Assembly (NCBI GenBank): GCA_014379665.1
Contig: JACMLK010000076.1
Location: 1-20,491 of the forward strand
Direction of reading: 5' to 3'
Origin: Saprospiraceae bacterium
GTDB lineage: Bacteria > Bacteroidota > Bacteroidia > Chitinophagales > Saprospiraceae
Length of the DNA stretch: 20,491 nucleotides
Each line of letters opens with the position of its first letter. Position 1 is the stretch's first letter. Shown here piece after piece: positions 1 through 6,992 of the stretch. A program made the position numbers and the translations under genes. The notes beneath the pieces are model-generated. The model saw only the letters and a list, made by a program, of their open reading frames with translations, made no database searches and was not told the DNA's origin.

Positions 1-324
1 ATGGAAAACAAAAAAATAACCATTGTTTTTAAAGTCAGGGTGAAAAACAACAGATAACATTCCCTGTTCACTTGAAGTGCCCATACCTGTTATCGTGATC
101 AAGGTATCATATAACACGTAACTTTTATTGAAAACCCTGATGCGACCCCCTTGTTCTGCTACAAATACCCTATTTGTTCCATCTCCTGCATGAGTCAGTT
201 GAATGGGAAAAGTGATGTTGGGGGAACTGATCACGGAAGTGAAAGTGACAGTAGTGTCCTGCGCTGAAATATGAGAAAAAGACAAAAGACATATAAAAGC
301 AAATAAGTTTAAAGTACTTTTCAT
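1..324 (-). CDS. PQQ-type glucose/sorbosone dehydrogenase-like secreted protein, 5' part only
   Basis: The first 108 codons are present; the gene runs off the window at position 1. Translation from the ATG at 324 gives a signal peptide of about 21 residues (hydrophobic core LNLFAFICLLSF, ending ISAQ) and then the start of a six-bladed beta-propeller. FPIQLTHAGDGTNRVFVAEQ and EQGMLSVVFHPDF, with NGYFFVF after it, match the first blade of the GSDH/sorbosone dehydrogenase family (soluble PQQ-dependent sugar dehydrogenases and related proteins). The family oxidises sugars or has unknown substrates, in the periplasm or outside the cell. Many Bacteroidota members carry extra domains and a T9SS sorting signal, which cannot be checked here. 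I found no convincing TAnnTTTG element just upstream. The family call is fairly safe; enzymatic activity is not shown, because the catalytic and PQQ residues lie outside the window. Confidence 0.8.
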   Translation of the reverse strand, partial: MKSTLNLFAFICLLSFSHISAQDTTVTFTSVISSPNITFPIQLTHAGDGTNRVFVAEQGGRIRVFNKSYVLYDTLITITGMGTSSEQGMLSVVFHPDFKNNGYFFVFH

Positions 325-737
325 CGTGTATAGTATTTGTTAAGGTTAAGAATATTTGTATTTGATGCTATAACGAATTGATAGATAGTTACACTACATG
401 ATTAAGATAAAATCTAATTCACTCTGTAATTAGAAACTAACTCTTTTAACCATGAAGCAGTAATAGCTATTTTATTGCCATAGTAAACTTAGGCTTCAAG
501 GCTATTCCATGTAATTGTTGATGATAGATTCTCTCCCGCATTAGCAGCCAATAGCTACTTTTTTCCTAGATTATTCCTATAACAATTTTTCCCATCATAT
601 TGTTGCCCCCCATTGATTTGGAAAGCAAAGGTTACCAATTTAAAAAGTAAAAACCACCCTTACTCCAACAAAATGAAGACCACCCATTATTAAAATCTTT
701 AATATAATGTTGTCTTTTACTTAACACCAGATTTACA
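325..737. other. AT-rich intergenic region between divergent genes
   Basis: About 410 bases without a credible gene. A minus-strand TAACCTTTG at 634-626 resembles a -7 element but has no -33 partner and lies 300 bases from the nearest start. A short ACCACCC repeat occurs at 653 and 679. I see no RNA gene or strong hairpin. Confidence 0.5.
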
Positions 738-767
738 TTGGCTGGCCATCTTTGCGGGATACTTTCG
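738..767 (+). promoter_or_regulatory. Probable promoter of the LpxH-like gene
   Basis: TTG at 738-740, a 19-base spacer and TACTTTCG at 760-767 (one mismatch to TAnnTTTG) form a Bacteroidota-type promoter. The start would be near 774, only about 9 bases before the ATG at 783. This argues against using the in-frame TTG at 738 as the translation start, since that TTG is the -33 element. TTAACA at 721 and TTTACA at 732 are 11 bp apart, as in other promoters of this window, but the distance to the -7 element is 2 bases longer. Confidence 0.5.
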
Positions 768-782
768 GACATAAATACATAC

Positions 783-1649
783 ATGCCAAAACGCAAAGTA
801 GAAATAGTGGTCATCAGTGATACTCATTTGGGTACTTACGGATGTCACGCTGATCAGTTGCTGCAATATCTCAAAAGCATAGACCCCGATACCCTCGTAC
901 TCAACGGAGATATCATAGATATCTGGAACTTCAGCAAAAGCTATTTTCCAAAAAGTCATATTCATGTACTGCGCCAGATACTCAAGCTCACAGAAAAAGG
1001 AACTAAAACATACTACATCACGGGCAATCATGACGAAGCACTTCGTATGTACTCGGGTACAGCGATTGGTCATTTTCTCATAGATGATAAACTGATACTG
1101 CATATTGATGGCAAAAAGGTATGGATTTTTCATGGGGACATATTTGACGCTACCACTAAAGGATGGGCAAGAATTATGGCCAGACTGGGGGGTAAGGGTT
1201 ATGATCTCCTGATCCTGACCAACAGGCTAATCAATGAACTATTGTCTTACTTAGGTTATGAAAAAATCAGCTTTTCAAAAAAAATAAAATCAGGGGTAAA
1301 AAAAGCGGTAAAATGGATTGCAGATTTTGAAAATATTGCAGCCACATTGGCTATCGACCAGCACTTCGATACCGTCATATGCGGACACATCCATCACCCA
1401 CAATCCAGCATCATCACCAATCAAAAAGGCAGTGTGCACTATCTGAACAGCGGTGACTGGGTGGAAAGCTGCACCGCACTGGAGTATCATGAAGGTCAAT
1501 GGGTATTGTACCGTCATGCTGATGCTCCGTTGACAGATCCGGTACACAACGAGATCGATCCGACGGTGGAAGAAGCTGAACCCGAACTGTCTCTTTTTAA
1601 CATCAAAACCATCTATGAACATACTTTATTCAGTTCAGGCCACAGGTAA
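783..1649 (+). CDS. LpxH-like metallophosphoesterase (UDP-2,3-diacylglucosamine diphosphatase family)
   Basis: A 288-residue calcineurin-like metallophosphoesterase. The metal-binding motifs are in order: SDTHLG (D13, H15), NGDIID (D43), GNHDE (N82, H83), HGD (H117) and GHIHH (201-205). Order and spacing fit the YbbF/LpxH branch, which cleaves UDP-2,3-diacylglucosamine to lipid X in lipid A synthesis at the inner membrane. The protein is longer than the roughly 240-residue enterobacterial LpxH, because of a Lys-rich insert around residues 155-185. I chose the ATG at 783 because the longer frame from TTG 738 runs through a promoter-like sequence. The 3' end overlaps the next gene by 35 bases, so the two are almost certainly co-transcribed and may be translationally coupled. 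The fold is clear; the substrate is inferred from family and could be another phosphoester or pyrophosphate. Confidence 0.8.
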   Translation: MPKRKVEIVVISDTHLGTYGCHADQLLQYLKSIDPDTLVLNGDIIDIWNFSKSYFPKSHIHVLRQILKLTEKGTKTYYITGNHDEALRMYSGTAIGHFLIDDKLILHIDGKKVWIFHGDIFDATTKGWARIMARLGGKGYDLLILTNRLINELLSYLGYEKISFSKKIKSGVKKAVKWIADFENIAATLAIDQHFDTVICGHIHHPQSSIITNQKGSVHYLNSGDWVESCTALEYHEGQWVLYRHADAPLTDPVHNEIDPTVEEAEPELSLFNIKTIYEHTLFSSGHR

Positions 1650-2598
1650 CGGACATATCAGCCGGGCACATCAATTGTATCCTCATCTTTGCGCATTGGG
1701 AAATGTGGATATCATGCTCAGTGGCTCAAATGCTACCCTACAAATGGATATACCTGTCAAATACAGGAGTAGAGGATTGAGTCTTTTTTATTCCAGATGC
1801 GGCGGACTGGACTTTTTCAAAACACTGAAGGGATTTAATTATCCGGGTATTATACGGGAAGCTAAAGACTTGCCCGTTGAAAAATATGATCTCATCATCA
1901 ATGATTTTGATCACATCACTGCCCGCGCCTGCAGGTTTAAAAAAGTACCTTCCATACAGTTTGGACATCAGGCCAGTTTTATGTCCAAAGCTACGCCGCG
2001 GCCAGATAAAAAGAGTTTTTTTGGCGAACTGGTACTTAAAAAATATGCTACTGCAAGTCAATATGTGGGATTACATTTTGATAGGTACGATGATTTCATT
2101 TTTCCACCGGTGATCAAGGAGGTATTTATTCAATCCAGACCTATAGATCAGGGACACATCACGGTGTACACTCCGGCTTATGATGAAGATTGTCTTAAAG
2201 AGTTGTTTACTTCTTTGGATCACGTTGAGTTTCACTGGTTTTTACCTCACGTTACTTATCCGTATAAAGAAGGCAATATTCATTACTTTCCTGTAGATCA
2301 TACCTATTTTAATGACAGTCTTATCCATTGTCACGGACTGATTACAGGCGGAGGATTTGAAACACCTTCAGAAGCACTTTTCCTTGGCAAAAAACTGCTG
2401 ACCATACCTATAGATGGTCAATATGAACAACAGTGTAATGCGGCTGCACTAGAAAAAATGGGTGTATCAAGACTTTCGTTTTTGAATCAGGGTAGCAAAA
2501 CATTTTTGATTGATTGGATACAGAAGGAAAATTCTACTCATGCAGTTCATGCCAATAATATTCCTGAGACTTTAAGTTACCTTCTTAGTCTGTCATAG
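1615..2598 (+). CDS. MurG-like GT-B glycosyltransferase
   Basis: A 327-residue protein starting at an ATG inside the 3' end of the metallophosphoesterase gene. The N-terminal ATGNGHISRA (residues 9-18) corresponds to the GxGGH-type loop of MurG/GT28-like enzymes. The C-terminal ITGGGFETPSEAL (243-255), followed by GKKLLTIPIDGQYEQ, is the nucleotide-sugar binding region of the same superfamily. There is no signal peptide or obvious membrane helix, so it probably acts at the cytoplasmic face of the inner membrane. Pairing with an LpxH-like phosphatase suggests a role in a glycolipid or envelope step, but donor and acceptor cannot be read from the sequence. The stop at 2598 faces a convergent gene 31 bases away. 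Confidence 0.8.
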   Translation: MNILYSVQATGNGHISRAHQLYPHLCALGNVDIMLSGSNATLQMDIPVKYRSRGLSLFYSRCGGLDFFKTLKGFNYPGIIREAKDLPVEKYDLIINDFDHITARACRFKKVPSIQFGHQASFMSKATPRPDKKSFFGELVLKKYATASQYVGLHFDRYDDFIFPPVIKEVFIQSRPIDQGHITVYTPAYDEDCLKELFTSLDHVEFHWFLPHVTYPYKEGNIHYFPVDHTYFNDSLIHCHGLITGGGFETPSEALFLGKKLLTIPIDGQYEQQCNAAALEKMGVSRLSFLNQGSKTFLIDWIQKENSTHAVHANNIPETLSYLLSLS

Positions 2599-2629
2599 TG
2601 CAACATTGCCCCCTGGAAGGCTTAATTCT

Positions 2630-3151
2630 TTAAAACTTATATCCTACTCCGGCCATCAATCTTAGCTGAGCGTTGACCCTGTCAGTGTAGTCGGACTCAA
2701 TTGCCTTATCAATCACTAACCCGGTGCCTAAATCTATGATCCAATGATCATTTATTCCAAATTGGTAGCCAATCCTGATAATTCCACCCATGCTTGAAAT
2801 TCCATATTTTAACACATTACCCGCATCATCAAGTTTTACATCATCATAATCATAATTGTAGGATATCCCGGGTGACAGATAAAAACCGGTAAGGTTTGTC
2901 TTGTTGGAGAAATATTTTTTGAAGTCGATGGAGGCATTGATCCAATTGTTTTCGTTAAAAAAAACCAGGTGTCCCCGGTGAAAATTTAGAACGATAGAAG
3001 TATTATCTGACATACGGTATTCCAGGTGTACCGAAGGTATGATGGGCAAATTAAGCACATTGGTTTTTATAATAAACCTTTGTTGTTTCTCTTGTGCTGA
3101 AATCATCACAGACGTCAATCCCAGCACTATTAAAATAAGTTTCTTTAACAT
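2630..3151 (-). CDS. Small outer-membrane beta-barrel protein
   Basis: A 173-residue protein with a clear signal peptide (MLKKLILIVLGLTSVMISAQ). The rest is alternating hydrophobic and polar strands rich in Tyr, Gly and Asn, ending in GVGYKF, a C-terminal aromatic strand typical of outer-membrane barrels. The start FIIKTNVLNLPIIPSVHLEY resembles DUF3575-like barrels common in Bacteroidota. The length suits an eight-stranded barrel. Specific function is unknown. It stands alone, convergent with the glycosyltransferase gene and divergent from the EEP gene. I found no TAnnTTTG element close upstream. Confidence 0.7.
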   Translation of the reverse strand: MLKKLILIVLGLTSVMISAQEKQQRFIIKTNVLNLPIIPSVHLEYRMSDNTSIVLNFHRGHLVFFNENNWINASIDFKKYFSNKTNLTGFYLSPGISYNYDYDDVKLDDAGNVLKYGISSMGGIIRIGYQFGINDHWIIDLGTGLVIDKAIESDYTDRVNAQLRLMAGVGYKF

Positions 3152-3303
3152 ATAAATTTTTTTCCAATATTTGTTTTGAGTTTTAATCTACTCTTTTTTA
3201 ATGTCCTATAATTGATGTAGCAGAAGCAGTAAGCACTTCAAATTCTATTCAAATTGACTTTAATGAGTAACAAATAAATACAATATGTGTTGCCGATTAG
3301 TAT

Positions 3304-3414
3304 ATGCAGGCAGGTATGGCATACCAGCAGGGATACCGATTCCGGATGGGAAACGCGGAAGCTATGTCGAATATTTTTAAAGCAGATGAGTTCCTTATCA
3401 GGACTTACCCCTAA
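3304..3414 (+). other. Short GC-rich open frame of unknown status (36 codons)
   Basis: An ATG at 3304 opens a 36-residue frame ending at TAA 3412-3414 (contains MAYQQGYRFRMGNAEAMSN). The 5' half has higher GC than neighbouring intergenic DNA and includes a near-perfect palindrome, GGTATGGCATACC, at 3313-3325. I see no promoter or recognisable domain. It may be a small gene, a decayed gene fragment or part of a dispersed intergenic repeat. Confidence 0.25.
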
Positions 3415-3431
3415 CCTACTAATGATAAATA

Positions 3432-3487
3432 TTAATTATTCATTAATAACTAATATACAATAAGTTAACATTAAAAAATAACCTTTG
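3432..3487 (+). promoter_or_regulatory. EEP gene promoter with 11-bp phased TTAA repeats (Pho-box-like)
   Basis: Hexamers TTAATT (3432), TTAATA (3443), TATACA (3454) and TTAACA (3465) begin exactly 11 bp apart. Nine bases after the last one lies AACCTTTG (3480-3487), one mismatch to TAnnTTTG, followed by TG. The TTAACA-N9-(T/A)ACCTTTGTG layout is the same as in front of the TonB receptor. Transcription would start near 3494, which excludes the TTG at 3485 as translation start and supports the ATG at 3521. Confidence 0.5.
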
Positions 3488-3520
3488 TGCATAATTATTC
3501 ACCAACTTAAAAATATTAAG

Positions 3521-4489
3521 ATGCACTTTTTGCGATTTATTTTTATCATCCTTTTCTGTATCCCTTTTACTCTGGTTCAATCAGAAAAATTGCCAAAATA
3601 TGAAGATACAGACATTGTCCGTTGGTATAAAGAAGCCCAACATCAGGAGAAAATACAATCAGGTTTGCTGAATGTCATGAGCTACAATACCTGGGGTCTT
3701 CCAATAGAATTAAAAGGACATGATCACTTCAGGAGATTTAAATCTATGGCAGACAGCCTGTTGCTGACAAATTCGGATATCATTGCCCTACAGGAAACAT
3801 TTCATCCTGTACTCAGAGACCATTTAATGAAAATGCTATCAAAAGATTACTACACTTTTAGTGATTACAGGTGCAACAGGTCAATTCTGCCATATGTAGA
3901 GATGGATTGTTATGGTGGATTGATGACACTATCGTCTTTACCTGTTACGTCAGAAATTTTCTATCCATATCCGGTAAACGAAACCTCATCCATCATAGAA
4001 AAAACAGGGGGTAAAGGTTTTTTAATCACTCAGATATCACATGGCCGAAAATGTATCAATATTATCAATACCCACTTGTACGCCGGGGATTACCCCAAGG
4101 CTGAAAACATCAGAATGGAGCAGATTAAATATATGCATAAGGTCATTCAGCATATTCCTGATTTTTACCGCAATGAAACGATACTGCTAGGGGATTTTAA
4201 TGTACATCATCCTGATGTAGAATGTTCTGTGGTGTATGATTATATAGTGTCGGATATGGGATTTGATGATAGTAAAAAATCAATAAATGACAATGATTTT
4301 ACCTGCGATCATAAGACAAACAAATATGTCGCAGCAAGTGAGAAAAGGACAAAACTCGATTATGTTTTTTTAAAATCCGACCTTAACGATGGAAAGATAG
4401 ACATCCTGAATCAATTCAGAGCAATGGATAATAAAAAGCTTCCGATGTCTGATCACTTTGGTTGGCAGGTACAGATCAGATTGCTTTAA
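3521..4489 (+). CDS. Exported endonuclease/exonuclease/phosphatase (EEP) fold hydrolase
   Basis: From the ATG at 3521 the protein has 322 residues, with a signal peptide (MHFLRFIFIILFCIPFTLVQ). EEP/DNase I-like motifs follow in order: SYNTWG (N56), ALQETF (E92, metal ligand), NTHL, LLGDFNVH (D225, N227), LDYVF and a final SDH (D311, H312). This Mg-dependent fold cleaves phosphodiester or phosphate bonds. Exported relatives include sphingomyelinase C-like phosphodiesterases, secreted nucleases and inositol phosphatases. The motif order with GLMTLSSLPV is closer to the sphingomyelinase-like branch than to exonuclease III, but the substrate is uncertain. A longer frame from TTG 3485 would start inside the promoter and is rejected. 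The gene ends 21 bases from the convergent glycosyltransferase gene. Its promoter suggests control shared with the TonB receptor and the OlsF operon. Confidence 0.8.
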   Translation: MHFLRFIFIILFCIPFTLVQSEKLPKYEDTDIVRWYKEAQHQEKIQSGLLNVMSYNTWGLPIELKGHDHFRRFKSMADSLLLTNSDIIALQETFHPVLRDHLMKMLSKDYYTFSDYRCNRSILPYVEMDCYGGLMTLSSLPVTSEIFYPYPVNETSSIIEKTGGKGFLITQISHGRKCINIINTHLYAGDYPKAENIRMEQIKYMHKVIQHIPDFYRNETILLGDFNVHHPDVECSVVYDYIVSDMGFDDSKKSINDNDFTCDHKTNKYVAASEKRTKLDYVFLKSDLNDGKIDILNQFRAMDNKKLPMSDHFGWQVQIRLL

Positions 4490-4510
4490 GATCCTGTCTA
4501 TCTAATCAGC

Positions 4511-5650
4511 TCAAAGGTTATTAAATACATCATGATACCCATTTACCATTCTGTCTGTTAAAAAATGCTCCAAGGTGAATTTCCTGAATTTTTCATTGTT
4601 TGTTGATGACAATCGGGAGTGCCGTATGATTTGTTCTCTCCAGGCATGGGTATCTCCTGCTTTGACCAAATAACCGTTTTTACCATTATAAATGGCATCA
4701 GTGATGCCTTCGATATCGGCGGCAAGTACAGTCTTACCTTTGACTGACGCTTCAAGCGACACCAGTCCAAATCCTTCCATATCACCACTAACCATAATAT
4801 TTGGCATGATCATTAAAGTTGCTTTGCTGATGAGATAATCTCTGAGTTCATTATCCACTTTTCCAACACGGATGATTCTGTCCGGACGCTTGGTAGACTC
4901 TTTATACAAATCATAAACATCATTTGGTTTCCCAAAAAAAAGATCTACCAGATTTTTGACCTTATCAGGTAAAATTTGCAAAAGATATGGTTCTTTATGG
5001 TGGCTGATTCCGATGTGTACAAATTTATAAGAAGGATGAAGTAATGGAATCACCTCCCTGGCAAACCAGCTAAAACCTTTTCGGCGGACTGGTCTTCCGA
5101 TAGCGAGCAGTATCTTATCATGATCAATATCAATGCCTAACTCTTCCGAAATATACCTGTCATACTTGTCACTGAGCGCAATGAAGGGTCCTTTATTTTC
5201 CACGCCGTTATTTACTACGATAAGTTTTTCGTCCGGAAAGTTTCTTTTTTTACATTCCTGTTTAGTAGCTTCACTGACACAGATAAATGCATCAAATGTC
5301 ATCAATTTTGGAAGTATCTTTTTTTGATATACTGACAAAGGGAATACCACTTCCAATCCATGAAGTGTCACGACAACTTTTCGGCCCTGAGCATTTACCC
5401 GTAGCATGCTGAAAAACGCACCCATCAATCCGTCATTAAGATGTATAATTTTAATATCCGGGTGTTGACGGAGCATCTTTTTTACCCTGAATTTTAATTT
5501 CAGAAAGAAAAGCGCAATGTGTTCTTTACCGGTATAAATGATGTCGTAGCTTCCATAGATATTTTTATACCCATTGATCAACTGAAAGCTTTGATTCTCC
5601 ATGCCGCCAACAGCAGGCGGATACTTGTGTGTAATAAATAATATAGCCAA
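4511..5650 (-). CDS. GT4-family glycosyltransferase, last gene of the OlsF operon
   Basis: A 379-residue GT-B retaining glycosyltransferase. The N-terminus ILFITHKYPPAVGGMENQS is the acceptor-side glycine-rich loop of GT4 enzymes. AIGRPVRRKGF opens the second Rossmann domain, and EGFGLVSLE (E292 and E300) is the E-x7-E motif that binds the nucleotide-sugar. It has no signal peptide and should work at the inner face of the cytoplasmic membrane. The start is a TTG at 5650: no ATG occurs in frame between the upstream stop and this point, and the residues after it align with the usual family N-terminus. The gap to the upstream glycosyltransferase gene is 75 bases. The sugar donor and lipid or glycan acceptor are unknown; operon context suggests a membrane glycolipid. 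Confidence 0.85.
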   Translation of the reverse strand: MAILFITHKYPPAVGGMENQSFQLINGYKNIYGSYDIIYTGKEHIALFFLKLKFRVKKMLRQHPDIKIIHLNDGLMGAFFSMLRVNAQGRKVVVTLHGLEVVFPLSVYQKKILPKLMTFDAFICVSEATKQECKKRNFPDEKLIVVNNGVENKGPFIALSDKYDRYISEELGIDIDHDKILLAIGRPVRRKGFSWFAREVIPLLHPSYKFVHIGISHHKEPYLLQILPDKVKNLVDLFFGKPNDVYDLYKESTKRPDRIIRVGKVDNELRDYLISKATLMIMPNIMVSGDMEGFGLVSLEASVKGKTVLAADIEGITDAIYNGKNGYLVKAGDTHAWREQIIRHSRLSSTNNEKFRKFTLEHFLTDRMVNGYHDVFNNL

Positions 5651-5725
5651 GAAAATGATGTATGGTGTTAAAAAAGAATTCCTTTGGTCCTGTTATATGA
5701 TTCTTCTTTTAATTGCCTGTTATGA

Positions 5726-6934
5726 TCAGCCAAAGGCAACCTGATATGCGTGACTTAATTTGAATTGCGGTTCAACGGATTGTCTCTCTGCCAATGTCTT
5801 CAGATCGTTGAAATAGGTATCGGTCAGGGTCTGCCAGCGGAGTCCTTCTGCAAATGCCAATCCTTCTCTGATAAATCTAAGCCTAACATCCTCTAGTTCC
5901 ATTATATCTTTTATCCGGTCAATATATTCATGGCTTGATTCCGGTGTACAAAGAAAACCATTCTCGCCGTCTTTTATAAAACCCGCAGAACCTCCGCCGT
6001 TGGCAATGACACAGGGAAGCCCCGAGGCCATAGCTTCTGCAACTACATTGCCATAGGTCTCTGTCACGGATGTAAAGAGAAAAACATCACAGGATGCATA
6101 GACTTTCGCCAGTTCATCATGAGGTAGCTGCCCCGGGAAAAAAGCTCCTGGCATCAGGGTCAACATTTCTTCTTTGGCAACTCCGTCACCTGCAATAATA
6201 AAGTTGCAGGGAATATCCAACGACATGGCTTCATTATAAATTTTCACCAATGTCTTAAGATTTTTCTCCCATACCAGACGACTTACGAAAAGCACATTTT
6301 TCTTATTGTTGCCTGTATAATTATGAATACTTTCAACATTTCTACGACTGGGGTTGAAAATTTCGGTATTGAGACCTCTGGACCAGATTTTCATGTGTTG
6401 AGTAGACATGCCGTACGATCTCAATTCTCTTACCATATGGAGTGTTGGGATATAAATAATATCACAGTTGTCATAAAATTTCTTTTGGTCTTTTGCTACC
6501 CATTTCGTTACAGACCGAATAATTGCAGGAAATCTTTCCAGATAGTATTTGATATAGGATATGAAATGTGTATGATAAATAGTCAACATCGGTAAACCTT
6601 TGGATTTACCGTACTTCATTCCAAATTTCCCCAACATGGAAGGGGTAGAAATATGCAAAACATGAGGGTTGAAATCATTCAATACTTTTTTTAATCTCCT
6701 TTGATGAAAAAAAGGCATGGCCATGCTGTAATCCTTGTTGAATGGTATCTGTATAGTTGGAATGGCCACATATCGATATTTAAAATCGGCCGGGGGAGCA
6801 ATGCCGCAGATAAAAAGAAATTCAAACTCATCCTCCGGAATTCTTTTGATGATCTGGAAAATGGTGCGTGAAGCACCATCAAAATCTTCTTTGAGGATAT
6901 CTGCAAAAAAAACAATTTTTATTTTGCTATTCAT
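5726..6934 (-). CDS. GT4-family glycosyltransferase (SqdX/MgtA-like)
   Basis: A 402-residue GT-B enzyme. FFADILKEDFDGASRTIFQI replaces the usual glycine-rich loop, HTHF lies in the acceptor domain, FVSRLVWEKNLKTLV opens the donor domain, and ETYGNVVAE (E292 to E300) is the E-x7-E motif. The stretch SVTETYGNVVAEAMASGLP is typical of the branch with sulfoquinovosyl-diacylglycerol synthase SqdX/SQD2 and mannosyltransferase MgtA, which transfer sugars to lipid acceptors. No signal peptide or transmembrane helix is seen, so it is probably a peripheral membrane protein. It lies between the OlsF-type acyltransferase (58-base gap) and another GT4 enzyme, which supports glycolipid synthesis. The donor sugar is not predictable here. 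Confidence 0.85.
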   Translation of the reverse strand: MNSKIKIVFFADILKEDFDGASRTIFQIIKRIPEDEFEFLFICGIAPPADFKYRYVAIPTIQIPFNKDYSMAMPFFHQRRLKKVLNDFNPHVLHISTPSMLGKFGMKYGKSKGLPMLTIYHTHFISYIKYYLERFPAIIRSVTKWVAKDQKKFYDNCDIIYIPTLHMVRELRSYGMSTQHMKIWSRGLNTEIFNPSRRNVESIHNYTGNNKKNVLFVSRLVWEKNLKTLVKIYNEAMSLDIPCNFIIAGDGVAKEEMLTLMPGAFFPGQLPHDELAKVYASCDVFLFTSVTETYGNVVAEAMASGLPCVIANGGGSAGFIKDGENGFLCTPESSHEYIDRIKDIMELEDVRLRFIREGLAFAEGLRWQTLTDTYFNDLKTLAERQSVEPQFKLSHAYQVAFG

Positions 6935-6992
6935 TATTTTTAATATTTCAGATTGGTATTCAAATGGTCCTGCATATATGTGACAGGATATG

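Larger units (their letters stand above)
3152..3520. other. Intergenic region with a GC-rich island and a repeat-bearing promoter
   Basis: About 370 bases between divergent genes. The part 3304-3414 is visibly richer in G and C than its surroundings and holds a 36-codon open frame, described separately. The part 3432-3487 is AT-rich and holds the phased TTAA repeats and -7 element of the EEP gene. I see nothing I can name in 3152-3300. Confidence 0.5.

Noticed and set aside
626..634. Minus-strand TAACCTTTG as a promoter of the dehydrogenase-like gene
   Set aside because: No -33 partner and a leader of about 300 bases would be needed; probably chance in AT-rich DNA.
738..782. Longer N-terminus of the LpxH-like protein from TTG 738
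   Set aside because: The TTG fits better as a -33 promoter element, and family similarity begins just after the ATG at 783.
3485..3520. Longer N-terminus of the EEP protein from TTG 3485
   Set aside because: It overlaps the -7 element, and the signal peptide begins at the ATG at 3521.
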